Positions 7,278 through 12,977 of a DNA stretch of 20,803 bases are shown here, piece by piece (the stretch's first letter is position 1; each line of letters begins with the position of its first letter). Under the pieces are notes generated by a model. That model did not search any database. It was not told the origin of the DNA and was given only the letters and a program-made list of their open reading frames with translations. The position numbers and the translations under genes were made by a program. This DNA is from GWC2-45-19 sp964358085 (lineage in GTDB: Bacteria > Patescibacteriota > Microgenomatia > CAZETR01 > Amesbacteraceae). The stretch is taken from the NCBI GenBank assembly GCA_964358085.1, contig CAYHNU010000006.1, forward strand, positions 1-20,803, written 5' to 3'.

Positions 7278-8057
7278 TTATGTCAATTTGAAGTAACTCA
7301 AAAGGTTTTTGTGAACTACCCCGTTTGAAATTATTCCGCCTTTGATATCTCCATCGTATCTCTGATCCTTACCAAATAAATCCGTCACAATTCCACCAGC
7401 CTCTTCCACAATGACCTTAGCGGCAGCCAAATCAACACTCTTTCCTTTTGTGCCGGCAAATACACATCCCTCATACTGTCCGGCTGCCACCTTCATGGCA
7501 GCTTGAGTCACCGAACAAATTGTCAAAACATATGCGCTCGTTTCCATAGTAAGAGTGTGAGAAGGAAGATAAAGTTCATACTCGGCTTCCGGCCACCATT
7601 CTAAATCCACAATTGCTTGATAGTTAAGCGGCTTCTTGCTTACATTAATCGGTACGTCATTTAGAAAAGCCCCTGACCCCTTATTGGCAGAGTAAAGTCT
7701 TTTCGTAAACGGATCATACACAACCCCCACTAACGGTTTTCCGTCTTCAACGTATGCCAGAGAGAAAACTGCTATAGGTACCCCTTTCGCAAACTGAGTT
7801 GTGCCATCAATTGGATCGCATGACCAGAGTTGTTTTGACTTATTACTCGAGCTTGCTTCTTCTCCAAAAACAGCATGGTCAGGAAATCTCTTGGCTACTT
7901 CAGTTATCACCATCTGGTTAATCTCCTCATCTGCTTTCGTTACCAAAGTCTTGTCAGCTTTCTCTCTCCCCTCTTCCCCCAAGTCGAAATAATGAATCAT
8001 TATGTCCCCCGCTCGCAAAGCAATATCCTTAGCAAATTTTAAATATTCTTCCATCAT
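7278..8057 (-). CDS. Inositol monophosphatase-family phosphatase
   Basis: 259 residues, normal length for the Mg-dependent IMPase/CysQ/FBPase superfamily. The metal-binding motifs are complete: GEE (65-67), CDPIDGTTQF (80-89, Asp81 and Asp84), and the C-terminal KSVDLAAAKVIVEEAGG (Asp209). The family removes phosphate from inositol phosphate, 3'-phosphoadenosine phosphate or sugar bisphosphates; which substrate is used here cannot be decided from sequence. In a host-dependent genome a nucleotide or sugar phosphatase role is plausible. Two ATG codons in tandem (8057 and 8054) are both possible starts. The truncated GNAT gene ends 1 nt before the start, so both could be on one message. Confidence 0.88.
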   Translation of the reverse strand: MMEEYLKFAKDIALRAGDIMIHYFDLGEEGREKADKTLVTKADEEINQMVITEVAKRFPDHAVFGEEASSSNKSKQLWSCDPIDGTTQFAKGVPIAVFSLAYVEDGKPLVGVVYDPFTKRLYSANKGSGAFLNDVPINVSKKPLNYQAIVDLEWWPEAEYELYLPSHTLTMETSAYVLTICSVTQAAMKVAAGQYEGCVFAGTKGKSVDLAAAKVIVEEAGGIVTDLFGKDQRYDGDIKGGIISNGVVHKNLLSYFKLT

Positions 8058-8058
8058 G

Positions 8059-8362
8059 TTATTTTATTAATCTGGTGTAAACAACAAAATCTTTATGAAA
8101 GTAAAAATCAGTAAGATTAGCCATGACTGAAAATCCTAACTTTTCATAGAAGGCTCTATTTGACCAACCCACTCCAGTACAAAGCCAGAATCTGTGAGCC
8201 CCAAGTTTTTTACCAAATTCCTCAGCTTTATTAATAAGCATGGTACCTATGCCTTTACCTCGTGCATCATCTGTCACCATCAGTGCAGCTATATAGATGA
8301 GTAAAAGCTTGCCATTCTTCGTGAAGAGTTTCTTTACTTGTAGCTTTAGATATTTTCATCAT
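8059..8362 (-). pseudogene. N-terminally truncated GNAT acetyltransferase
   Basis: An open frame from 8280 encodes 73 residues covering only the C-terminal half of a GNAT domain: acetyl-CoA loop DDARGKGIGTML, the following helix, WSNRAFYEKLGF, and the last strand. A functional GNAT has about 140-170 residues, so the first half is missing. The same frame extends upstream without an ATG to a TGA near 8362. In another frame, ATG 8362 opens a 31-residue peptide (MMKISKATSKE...) that looks like a GNAT N-terminus (typically M-x-I-R-K-A-T-x-x-D) and stops at 8267. The simplest reading is a gene that lost its middle and was frameshifted. A short functional product from 8280 is possible but less likely. 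Confidence 0.6.
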
Positions 8363-8422
8363 TTGGATTATTATATCTTTATTGGCTTCAAACTTGCTAT
8401 ATTAAATACCAACTGGTTATAA

Positions 8423-8458
8423 CACTGAGCTTGCCGAAGTGCTCCGCAGGTAGGATTC
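8423..8458 (-). repeat. 36-bp repeat: hairpin plus tRNA-Asn 3' end (copy 2)
   Basis: Identical over 36 bp to 11848-11883, where it forms the 3' end of the intact tRNA-Asn (16 acceptor/T-arm nt plus discriminator) and the hairpin just downstream. Here no tRNA body is attached. Its last bases overlap the stop codon of the AAA/DUF4143 ATPase gene (TGA at 8459-8457). A displaced copy from the tRNA locus 3.4 kb away is the likely origin. Confidence 0.8.
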
Positions 8459-9602
8459 ATTCTCCCCTCTTCCCTGTCAATTCTTCTAAATAGTTATCCC
8501 GGTTGATTGTTTTCCAGCTCGCATCTTTATAACTCATCCATGCCCGGGGCGCCCTTTTGTCTTTCCCGCTCCATTTTATTTCCCATCCCTGCAATTTCCC
8601 GCCCTTATCCTCAACTAGATCCACCTCTTGCTTGTCATAAGTCCGCCAAAAATAATAATTGGTCCTGAAACCTAAACCCAGCTGCTGTTTATACTTCTCA
8701 GAAATCACAAAATTCTCCCACAGCCTTCCCACATCGTCACGAATTTGTAATGGATTAAAGTTGTTTATTACAGCATTTCTGATCCCCAAATCCAAAAAAT
8801 AGATCTTTCGGAGTTTTCCAATCGCTTTTCTCAAATTCCCAGAATACGGGGACAACCGGAAAATAATAAACGCTTTTTCTAAAAGTTCCACATAATCCGC
8901 AACTGTTTTTTTACTTACGCCCACCATACTTGCCAATTCATTATAAGACACCTCACTTCCCACCTGTAACGCCAACGCCTGCAACAGCTTTAACACTGTT
9001 TCAGAATTTTTTATATTATTGAATTTTAAAATATCTTTATATAAATAATTTGAGGCCAGATATTTAATTCTCTGGGCTTTTTGCTCATCAGACTCCAACG
9101 TATAAACATCAGGATATAAACCATACACCAGAATTGTGTCCAATTTTCTTTGCGCCTCAAGAGACTCATCACTATTGAACAGTTCGTCCAACCGCAAAGG
9201 GAAAAGCCAAAACTCAAAACTTCTTCCTGTCAACGGCTCATTTATCTCGTTGGCCAAATCAAAAGACGAAGAACCGGTAGCAATAATCTGCGTGCCAGGA
9301 AAGTTATCAATCATCAACTTCAATTTCAACCCTATGTTTTTCACCCGTTGTGCCTCGTCAATAATCACCAATTTTTGGCTCCCAATTATCTGCCTCAGAG
9401 CTTCCGAGGTTTCAGCATTTTGCAGTCTGCTTAACACATCCAGCTCATCACAATTCAAGTAACCGTATGCCTCCGCGATTTCTCCAGCGATTTTTCGTAC
9501 CAGAGTCGTCTTGCCCACCTGCCTGGCCCCATATACTACGACCACCTTGCCTTGGAACAGGTTAGCCTTAATTACGTCTTCCAGCTTCCTTTTTATATAC
9601 AT
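8457..9602 (-). CDS. AAA ATPase with C-terminal DUF4143 domain
   Basis: 381 residues from the ATG at 9602. AAA_14-type ATPase: Walker A GARQVGKT (25-32), Walker B LVIIDEAQ (78-85), sensor ATGSSS (108-113). A winged-helix part (about 218-245, SYNELASMVGVSKKTVADYV) is followed by DUF4143, whose PD-(D/E)XK-like residues are present: WENFVISE (Glu296), QEVDLV (Asp328) and WEIKWS (Glu341, Lys343). These proteins are very common in prokaryotes and their function is unsettled; a nuclease or DNA-sensing role is often suggested. I chose ATG 9602 because a promoter (TTGACA-17-TAAATT) ends 7 nt before it; the longer frame to 9644 would start inside the -35. The stop codon lies in a tRNA-derived repeat, and no Shine-Dalgarno site is present. 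Confidence 0.85.
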   Translation of the reverse strand: MYIKRKLEDVIKANLFQGKVVVVYGARQVGKTTLVRKIAGEIAEAYGYLNCDELDVLSRLQNAETSEALRQIIGSQKLVIIDEAQRVKNIGLKLKLMIDNFPGTQIIATGSSSFDLANEINEPLTGRSFEFWLFPLRLDELFNSDESLEAQRKLDTILVYGLYPDVYTLESDEQKAQRIKYLASNYLYKDILKFNNIKNSETVLKLLQALALQVGSEVSYNELASMVGVSKKTVADYVELLEKAFIIFRLSPYSGNLRKAIGKLRKIYFLDLGIRNAVINNFNPLQIRDDVGRLWENFVISEKYKQQLGLGFRTNYYFWRTYDKQEVDLVEDKGGKLQGWEIKWSGKDKRAPRAWMSYKDASWKTINRDNYLEELTGKRGE

Positions 9603-9638
9603 AAATCCCAATTTATACCAAATCGGGATACTTGTCAA
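9603..9638 (-). promoter_or_regulatory. Promoter that sets a leaderless start for the AAA/DUF4143 ATPase
   Basis: TTGACA (9638-9633), exactly 17 bp, TAAATT (9615-9610; the overlapping TATAAA at 9617-9612 is an alternative), then 7 nt to ATG 9602. The expected transcript start falls on or next to the A of ATG. Confidence 0.65.
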
Positions 9639-9644
9639 GCCCAA

Positions 9645-9830
9645 TCTAATATAAAGAGGTCAATTCAAATGTGCTCCCTGTTCCTAGTCTCGCTCTGACC
9701 ACTGCTTTGTCCCGTATTACTTGGCCTTCCGTAGCTTTAGCGAAGGAGGGATTACCGAACTTTTGGCTGGGTATCGACCATAGATTACCCTGATGTAGTT
9801 CTTCAGCAAACTAGGCAACTTCTCTCTATT
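9645..9830. other. Non-coding gap with one palindromic element
   Basis: 186 bp without a convincing gene on either strand. It holds an imperfect palindrome with arms CCTTC (9725-9729) and GAAGG (9742-9746) around a CGTAGCTTTAGC core, of the kind that is dispersed in intergenic DNA. Nothing else is recognised. Confidence 0.4.
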
Positions 9831-10859
9831 TTATTTCTTTGAAGAGTACTTGAAATTCACATCACGTTGCTCGGCAGGAAGCTGATAACCGTCAATTTCA
9901 AAGGGGTACGCAAGCACGCCGCTGGGGAATATTGCATCAGGACTATAACTTTGCCAATAGAAGAACGAGCCGGGTTGAACAAGATGAAGATTTTTGTTTC
10001 CATTTTTAATGTTTGGATTTATTGAAGTATCGGGTACGTCGAAGTAGAAGTCAGCAAAAGAGTGAGTACCAACACCAGCCGGAACAGTGCCAGCGAATCC
10101 AATAAGTTCCCCACGTTTTACCTTGTATCCGATTAGAGCACCGTATGAAGCTGCATTGCTCGTGGGTGAAACCGTATAGTTCCCATCCCAAAATAATTGG
10201 TATCCCTGGGCTGGCGGCGCCATAAGGTCGTTGCTTGTCCTTTGAGTGTGTCCGGTCAATAGGGGTGAGGTTAATAAATGATATACGGTCAAATACACTC
10301 CTGGCCAATCAGGGCTTGCAGACTCGAAGAATAATTTTACATCATCGGAATGGGCAGATGTTTTTCCCGACACAATCTGAGTACTGGTATCTCGAAAGCC
10401 AACGAGCACCATATCGAACGGTGCGAGTACCGGCGAACCGCCTTTATAGGCTTCAAAGCTCATGCCAGGCTTATGCTGGTAGGATTTCCAGCCTGGATGA
10501 CCACCAACCTTTGGGCCCAGTGTAATTATGTCAGGGTCAGCTCCTGTGCCGTAAAGCTCCGTATGGGTATTAATGCCTTCCATACTGGGTGGCGGTGAAG
10601 TGATGGCGGATGCACTCGTTTTGGGCACACCTCGAATAGGTGTCGTCGTAGGGGTGGGAGTCGGTGTTGGGATTGTAGTTAAGTTTTTTGTTAAGATATA
10701 CCCGTAAATACTAATCAGTGAAATAGCTACCACAAAGATTGAAATAAAAATTATTAGTTTTGATTTTGAAGGAGGATCAGTTGGAGGGATAATGGGCGGT
10801 TGCTGTTGAGTAATTGGTTGGGATAATGAATTAGGTTGAGCTTGTTGATTTGGGTCCAT
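9831..10859 (-). CDS. Membrane-anchored M23/LytM-like surface protein, catalytic motifs lost
   Basis: 342 residues: Gln/Pro-rich cytoplasmic head (1-34), membrane segment (about 35-57), PTPTPTPTTTP linker (about 62-72), and a C-terminal domain with the outline of an M23 (LytM) peptidase: GGSPVLAPFDMVLVGF, VYLTVYHLL, then VKRGELIGFAGTVPAGVGTHSFADFYFDV. In active enzymes the last stretch reads GxHLHFE; here it is GTHSFADFYF, so one zinc histidine is gone, and the first HxxxD site is not seen. A peptidoglycan-binding or structural role is therefore more likely than hydrolysis. A weak TTGACT-17-GAAACT ends 6 nt before the ATG. It is flanked by non-coding DNA and is probably transcribed alone. Confidence 0.65.
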   Translation of the reverse strand: MDPNQQAQPNSLSQPITQQQPPIIPPTDPPSKSKLIIFISIFVVAISLISIYGYILTKNLTTIPTPTPTPTTTPIRGVPKTSASAITSPPPSMEGINTHTELYGTGADPDIITLGPKVGGHPGWKSYQHKPGMSFEAYKGGSPVLAPFDMVLVGFRDTSTQIVSGKTSAHSDDVKLFFESASPDWPGVYLTVYHLLTSPLLTGHTQRTSNDLMAPPAQGYQLFWDGNYTVSPTSNAASYGALIGYKVKRGELIGFAGTVPAGVGTHSFADFYFDVPDTSINPNIKNGNKNLHLVQPGSFFYWQSYSPDAIFPSGVLAYPFEIDGYQLPAEQRDVNFKYSSKK

Positions 10860-10907
10860 AAAATCAGTTTCTCAAGTTACCAGTTTTAAGTCAAAATGTG
10901 AAGCTAA

Positions 10908-11036
10908 AAATATCTGCCCGAGAATCGTAACACTAATATAACCAATGAGTTAGCTTGTATTATCGATGTTTTCTCAGATTTTAAGTTTGTCGCACAGGTC
11001 AAGGAAGAGATCGAGAAAGTTGGTTTATTAGAATGA
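10908..11036 (+). pseudogene. Possible C-terminal gene remnant
   Basis: An open frame without a start codon encodes about 42 residues ending in FSDFKFVAQVKEEIEKVGLLE and TGA. The end has the amphipathic, charged character of a real C-terminal helix, unlike random frames nearby. It lies in the 168-bp gap 10860-11027 and runs into the end of the convergent gene at 11028. I do not recognise the parent protein; this could be chance. Confidence 0.25.
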
Positions 11037-11372
11037 ACTAGGAACAGGATAGCTAGGGCAAACCTGATTATGTTTAACAAGTGTGCTAGAAATATTTCTT
11101 GCTTGTGGAAATTGCATCGCTAAACGGAATAGTAGCGGAGCAACGATATTCGAGGATTTTACTTCACTCACACATGAATTTAATGACAAGATTACTCGTT
11201 GACCATCTTGGCAAAATATATCTTTTGTAACTTGAGGAACAATTGGTAATTCTTTTATTTGGCCAGAAGCAACAGCAAAGCAATTAGTAAATTTAGTAGT
11301 TGTTGGAAAAACAATAAATACAGCTAAAGCAAACAGAGCTAGCACGAAGATTATTTCAATACTCTTAAGCAT
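11028..11372 (-). CDS. Small membrane-anchored Cys-containing protein of unknown function
   Basis: 114 residues from ATG 11372 (MLKSIEIIFVLALFALAVF). One N-terminal membrane segment is followed by an extracytoplasmic part with four cysteines (NCFAV, IFCQDG, NSCVS, QVCPS), which could form two disulfides. No family recognised. I prefer this start to the one 21 nt upstream because TTGACC-17-CATAAT ends exactly 6 nt before ATG 11372, and the upstream ATG would lie in the -10 region. The gene is isolated on the minus strand between the M23-like gene and the tRNA-Asn/GIY-YIG array; the gap 11394-11558 downstream of the array is full of palindromes. Confidence 0.55.
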   Translation of the reverse strand: MLKSIEIIFVLALFALAVFIVFPTTTKFTNCFAVASGQIKELPIVPQVTKDIFCQDGQRVILSLNSCVSEVKSSNIVAPLLFRLAMQFPQARNISSTLVKHNQVCPSYPVPSSF

Positions 11373-11407
11373 ATTTAAATTATGCACAGCCAACCCTCAA
11401 AGGTCAA
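11373..11407 (-). promoter_or_regulatory. Promoter giving a leaderless start at 11372
   Basis: TTGACC (11407-11402), 17-bp spacer, CATAAT (11384-11379), 6 nt, ATG. This is one of the best-spaced promoters in the window, and the expected transcript start is the ATG itself. Confidence 0.65.
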
Positions 11408-11471
11408 CTACTATTCCTTCTCTCCCTTTACCTATAAATCTCAGTCCATTGGGTATATTAAGTCACAACTG

Positions 11472-11489
11472 GCTCCGCAGGTAGGATTC
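11472..11489 (-). repeat. 18-bp tRNA-Asn 3'-end fragment
   Basis: GCTCCGCAGGTAGGATTC on the plus strand matches the 3' end of the intact tRNA-Asn (11867-11883 plus discriminator region), same orientation, with no tRNA body. It lies downstream of the second GIY-YIG gene and its last base is also the first base of the hairpin at 11489-11507. Confidence 0.7.
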
Positions 11490-11577
11490 CCTTCGGTAAA
11501 CTCAGGGTAAACTATATAGGTTCTCATCCTCCGAGAACTTCGACCAGTTTACTTCGAGCTAGCCGAGAAGCTCAGTA
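11489..11577. repeat. Three hairpins downstream of GIY-YIG gene 2
   Basis: (a) CCCT-TCGGTAAACTC-AGGG, 11489-11507. (b) GTTCTC-ATCCTCC-GAGAAC, 11520-11538. (c) GAGCT-AGCCGAGA-AGCTC, 11556-11573, with outer arms TACT/AGTA at 11550-11577. The cores of (a) and (c) resemble the hairpin beside the tRNA (TCGGCAAGCTC), but their flanking arms differ and remain complementary. The stop codon and last residues of GIY-YIG gene 2 lie in (c). Confidence 0.6.
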
Positions 11578-11837
11578 CATCGATTTATACCAAACTTTCC
11601 GTCAATTAACAACTTTTTCTTTGCGACAGACCAACCTTTGAGCTGTCGTTCCCTCCTCGCGGCTTCAAATTTGTTTGGATATTTCTCACAATAAACAATC
11701 CTTACATCAGAAAACTTTTTGGTAAAGAATGACTGCTTATTTCTGTGTTCCAGCAACCTAGATTTCAAATCTGGAGTTATTCCCACGTAAAAAGTTTTCT
11801 GATCGCAAAAAAGTAAATATACAAACCAGTTTGGCAT
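11559..11837 (-). CDS. GIY-YIG nuclease domain protein (second copy)
   Basis: 92 residues, a single GIY-YIG (URI-type) endonuclease domain. Motifs: FVYLLFC (the GIY strand), TFYVGITPDLKSRLLEH with the catalytic Tyr and Arg, and the metal-binding Glu in AARRERQLKGW, followed by KKKLLI. Small stand-alone proteins of this type are predicted nucleases of unknown target. I start at ATG 11837 because the frame upstream runs through the tRNA-Asn (it would translate the T-arm as GSNPT and the hairpin as LRQAQ), which is not protein sequence. Only 29 nt separate it from the tRNA. Its last residues (CTELLG) and stop are supplied by a palindromic repeat, so the C-terminus may have been added by insertion of that repeat. 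Confidence 0.8.
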   Translation of the reverse strand: MPNWFVYLLFCDQKTFYVGITPDLKSRLLEHRNKQSFFTKKFSDVRIVYCEKYPNKFEAARRERQLKGWSVAKKKLLIDGKFGINRCTELLG

Positions 11838-11846
11838 ATAGTGCTT

Positions 11847-11867
11847 GCACTGAGCTTGCCGAAGTGC
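11847..11867 (-). terminator. Hairpin directly at the tRNA-Asn 3' end
   Basis: Arms GCACT (11847-11851) and AGTGC (11863-11867) around an 11-nt loop. The hairpin begins at the tRNA discriminator base. There is no T-tract, so a processing signal or mobile palindrome is as likely as a terminator. Confidence 0.35.
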
Positions 11868-11883
11868 TCCGCAGGTAGGATTC
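11848..11883 (-). repeat. 36-bp repeat: hairpin plus tRNA-Asn 3' end (copy 1, in the intact tRNA)
   Basis: Identical to 8423-8458. This copy includes the 3' acceptor strand and half of the T-arm of the intact tRNA-Asn, so it is the likely source of the other copy. Confidence 0.8.
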
Positions 11884-11938
11884 GAACCTACAACCTTCTT
11901 CTTAACAGGAAGCCGCGCTACCGTTGCGCCACTGCGGA
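11867..11938 (-). tRNA. tRNA-Asn (anticodon GTT)
   Basis: 72 nt folding as a complete cloverleaf: acceptor TCCGCAG/CTGCGGA, D stem GCGC/GCGC, anticodon stem GCTTC with loop CTGTTAA (anticodon GTT), T stem GTAGG/CCTAC with TTCGAAT loop, discriminator G, all as expected for tRNA-Asn. One flaw: positions 27 and 43 form G-A instead of a pair. CCA is not encoded (GCA follows). A GIY-YIG gene stops 6 nt upstream and another starts 29 nt downstream. The upstream flank is shared with the broken tRNA copy at 12206-12246, so it probably includes the promoter. Confidence 0.93.
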
Positions 11939-11944
11939 TCGTGC

Positions 11945-12196
11945 TCACAATTTTAACCTATCCCGCAGAAACTTTCTTCCCTGGAAGCTCTTCAGCTGTT
12001 TCTCCTTAATAATAGCCTCAACCCTATCTCGTACCTCTTCACTATAAACGAGTTTCCATGATCCAAGAAACCTCGCCGTAAAATGTCTTCCCCGCTTTAG
12101 GTTATGTTCCCTTAACCTTCTCTCCAAATCACTTGTCTGGCCAACGTAAAGCTTGTCTACACTTAAACTGTATATCGCATATACGAAAAAACCCAT
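11945..12196 (-). CDS. GIY-YIG nuclease domain protein (first copy)
   Basis: 83 residues, one GIY-YIG domain: FVYAIYS, KLYVGQTSDLERRLREH with the conserved Tyr and Arg, and the catalytic Glu in AIIKEKQLKSFQGRKFL. It is clearly homologous to the second copy but diverged in sequence, so this is not a recent duplication. I start at ATG 12196; the longer frame reads through a broken tRNA and a palindrome and is not protein. The start lies 9 nt after the 5' half of a tRNA-Asn and the stop is only 6 nt before the intact tRNA-Asn, using bases of the conserved tRNA upstream flank (AATTGTGAGCAC). Confidence 0.8.
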   Translation of the reverse strand: MGFFVYAIYSLSVDKLYVGQTSDLERRLREHNLKRGRHFTARFLGSWKLVYSEEVRDRVEAIIKEKQLKSFQGRKFLRDRLKL

Positions 12197-12205
12197 CAAT
12201 CTTAT

Positions 12206-12246
12206 CTTAACAGGGAGCCGTCCGCCAGCTGGCGGACCACTGCGGA
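12206..12246 (-). pseudogene. 5' half of a tRNA-Asn, broken in the anticodon loop
   Basis: 41 nt matching the 5' part of the intact tRNA-Asn: the 5' acceptor strand with TG, then, after the D-arm, the GCCGG.CTCCCTGTTAAG side of the anticodon arm, ending just after the anticodon. The D-arm is replaced by an 18-bp perfect palindrome. The upstream flank (ATTGTGAGCACAAT-type) is kept, so it was once a full gene with promoter. The GIY-YIG start codon follows at 12196. Confidence 0.8.
12220..12237. repeat. 18-bp perfect palindrome replacing the D-arm
   Basis: GTCCGCCAGCTGGCGGAC, fully self-complementary, takes the place of the 13-nt D-arm segment of the tRNA-Asn. This looks like insertion of a mobile palindromic element. 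Copy number in the genome cannot be seen from here. Confidence 0.75.
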
Positions 12247-12283
12247 TTGTGCTCACAATTTTACCTCATATCGAGAAACATTT

Positions 12284-12326
12284 CCCCTCTTAGATTAAGA
12301 GGGGTGGTCCGGTGTTACACCGGACC
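12284..12326. repeat. Two tandem perfect hairpins
   Basis: CCCCTCTTA-GAT-TAAGAGGGG (12284-12304) and GGTCCGGTG-TTA-CACCGGACC (12306-12326): each has a 9-bp perfect stem and a 3-nt loop, with 1 nt between them. The genes on both sides point away from it, so it terminates neither, and there is no T-tract. A dispersed palindromic repeat is the best reading. Confidence 0.75.
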
Positions 12327-12371
12327 GGGGTGATACACAAGCAAAAGAGTGAATAAAATATTCTTAAAATA

Positions 12372-12386
12372 TGTTATTCTCTTCCT
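12372..12386 (+). promoter_or_regulatory. Extended -10 promoter of the zinc-ribbon gene
   Basis: TG (12372-12373), one base, TATTCT (12375-12380), 6 nt, ATG 12387. No -35 match, as is usual for extended -10 promoters. The expected transcript is leaderless. Confidence 0.5.
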
Positions 12387-12911
12387 ATGGCCCAAGATGA
12401 AAAGTGTCCCAAATGCGGAGCCCCGCTGGGTGAAGTCATTGAAACCCAATCAGGCAAGAAGTTGCAAAGATGTAGTACCGCTGGTCCTTGGGATCCTAAA
12501 TCCAAGCCAACCGGCTGCGATTACGTCAAATGGCTGGCAGTAGAGCCCGTCACCTTGGACGAAAAGTGTCCCAAGTGCGGAAACCCCCTGGTCTTACAAG
12601 TCACCCGCTTTGGCAAAAAACTCAAAAAATGCAGCAAGGGCGGCTGGGACAAAACCACCAAAACCGCCACCGGTTGCGATTACGTCGAGTGGATTGGCAG
12701 CTCCAGTGAGCCCTTGGACGAAAAGTGTCCCAAGTGCGGAGAGCCATTAGTTCTGTTCACTACAAGCGCCAGCAAGAAAATGAAGAAATGTTCCACTTCC
12801 GGTTGGGACAAAGAAACCAAAAAAGCCACCGGTTGTGATTATATTCAGTGGCTAAATAGTAATTACAAACACGAATCTGGTGGTGAAGAATTTCTTCCCC
12901 CGGAAAACTAA
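12387..12911 (+). CDS. Triple C4 zinc-ribbon protein, topoisomerase-I-tail type
   Basis: 174 residues made of three tandem copies of one zinc-binding module: Cys7/10/29/44, Cys61/64/82/97 and Cys114/117/135/150. Each reads DEKCPKCGxPL, then GKKLKKCS, then ATGCDYVxWL. The module resembles the C4 zinc fingers at the C-terminus of bacterial DNA topoisomerase I, which bind single-stranded DNA, but there is no topoisomerase part. A nucleic-acid-binding role is inferred. Copies 2 and 3 share 27 identical bases (12555-12581 and 12714-12740, offset 159 bp), so the repeat expanded recently. The tail is acidic (EEFLPPEN). It is a single gene with a leaderless-type promoter. Confidence 0.8.
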   Translation: MAQDEKCPKCGAPLGEVIETQSGKKLQRCSTAGPWDPKSKPTGCDYVKWLAVEPVTLDEKCPKCGNPLVLQVTRFGKKLKKCSKGGWDKTTKTATGCDYVEWIGSSSEPLDEKCPKCGEPLVLFTTSASKKMKKCSTSGWDKETKKATGCDYIQWLNSNYKHESGGEEFLPPEN

Positions 12912-12977
12912 CTCCACGCTTCTCAATCTCTTGTTCGGCCCTTCTTCAATCTTGTTTTTATCATCTCGGCGCAATCC

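Noticed and set aside
9645..9830. tRNA or small RNA in the 186-bp gap
   Set aside because: No T-arm consensus, cloverleaf or promoter-terminator pair was found on either strand.
11838..11948. N-terminal extension of GIY-YIG protein 2
   Set aside because: It is a translation of the tRNA-Asn and its hairpin; the protein begins at ATG 11837.
11939..11952. AATTGTGAGC next to the tRNA, like half of the lac operator
   Set aside because: It is part of the upstream flank shared by both tRNA copies. No lac-type repressor gene or second half-site is present, so it is probably chance.
12206..12246. Split tRNA or tRNA intron containing the GIY-YIG gene
   Set aside because: An intron would need the 3' half directly after the nuclease gene; instead a complete tRNA follows, and the distant 3' fragment lacks the middle segment.
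12197..12256. N-terminal extension of GIY-YIG protein 1
   Set aside because: It translates the broken tRNA and palindrome; the GIY motif begins just after ATG 12196.
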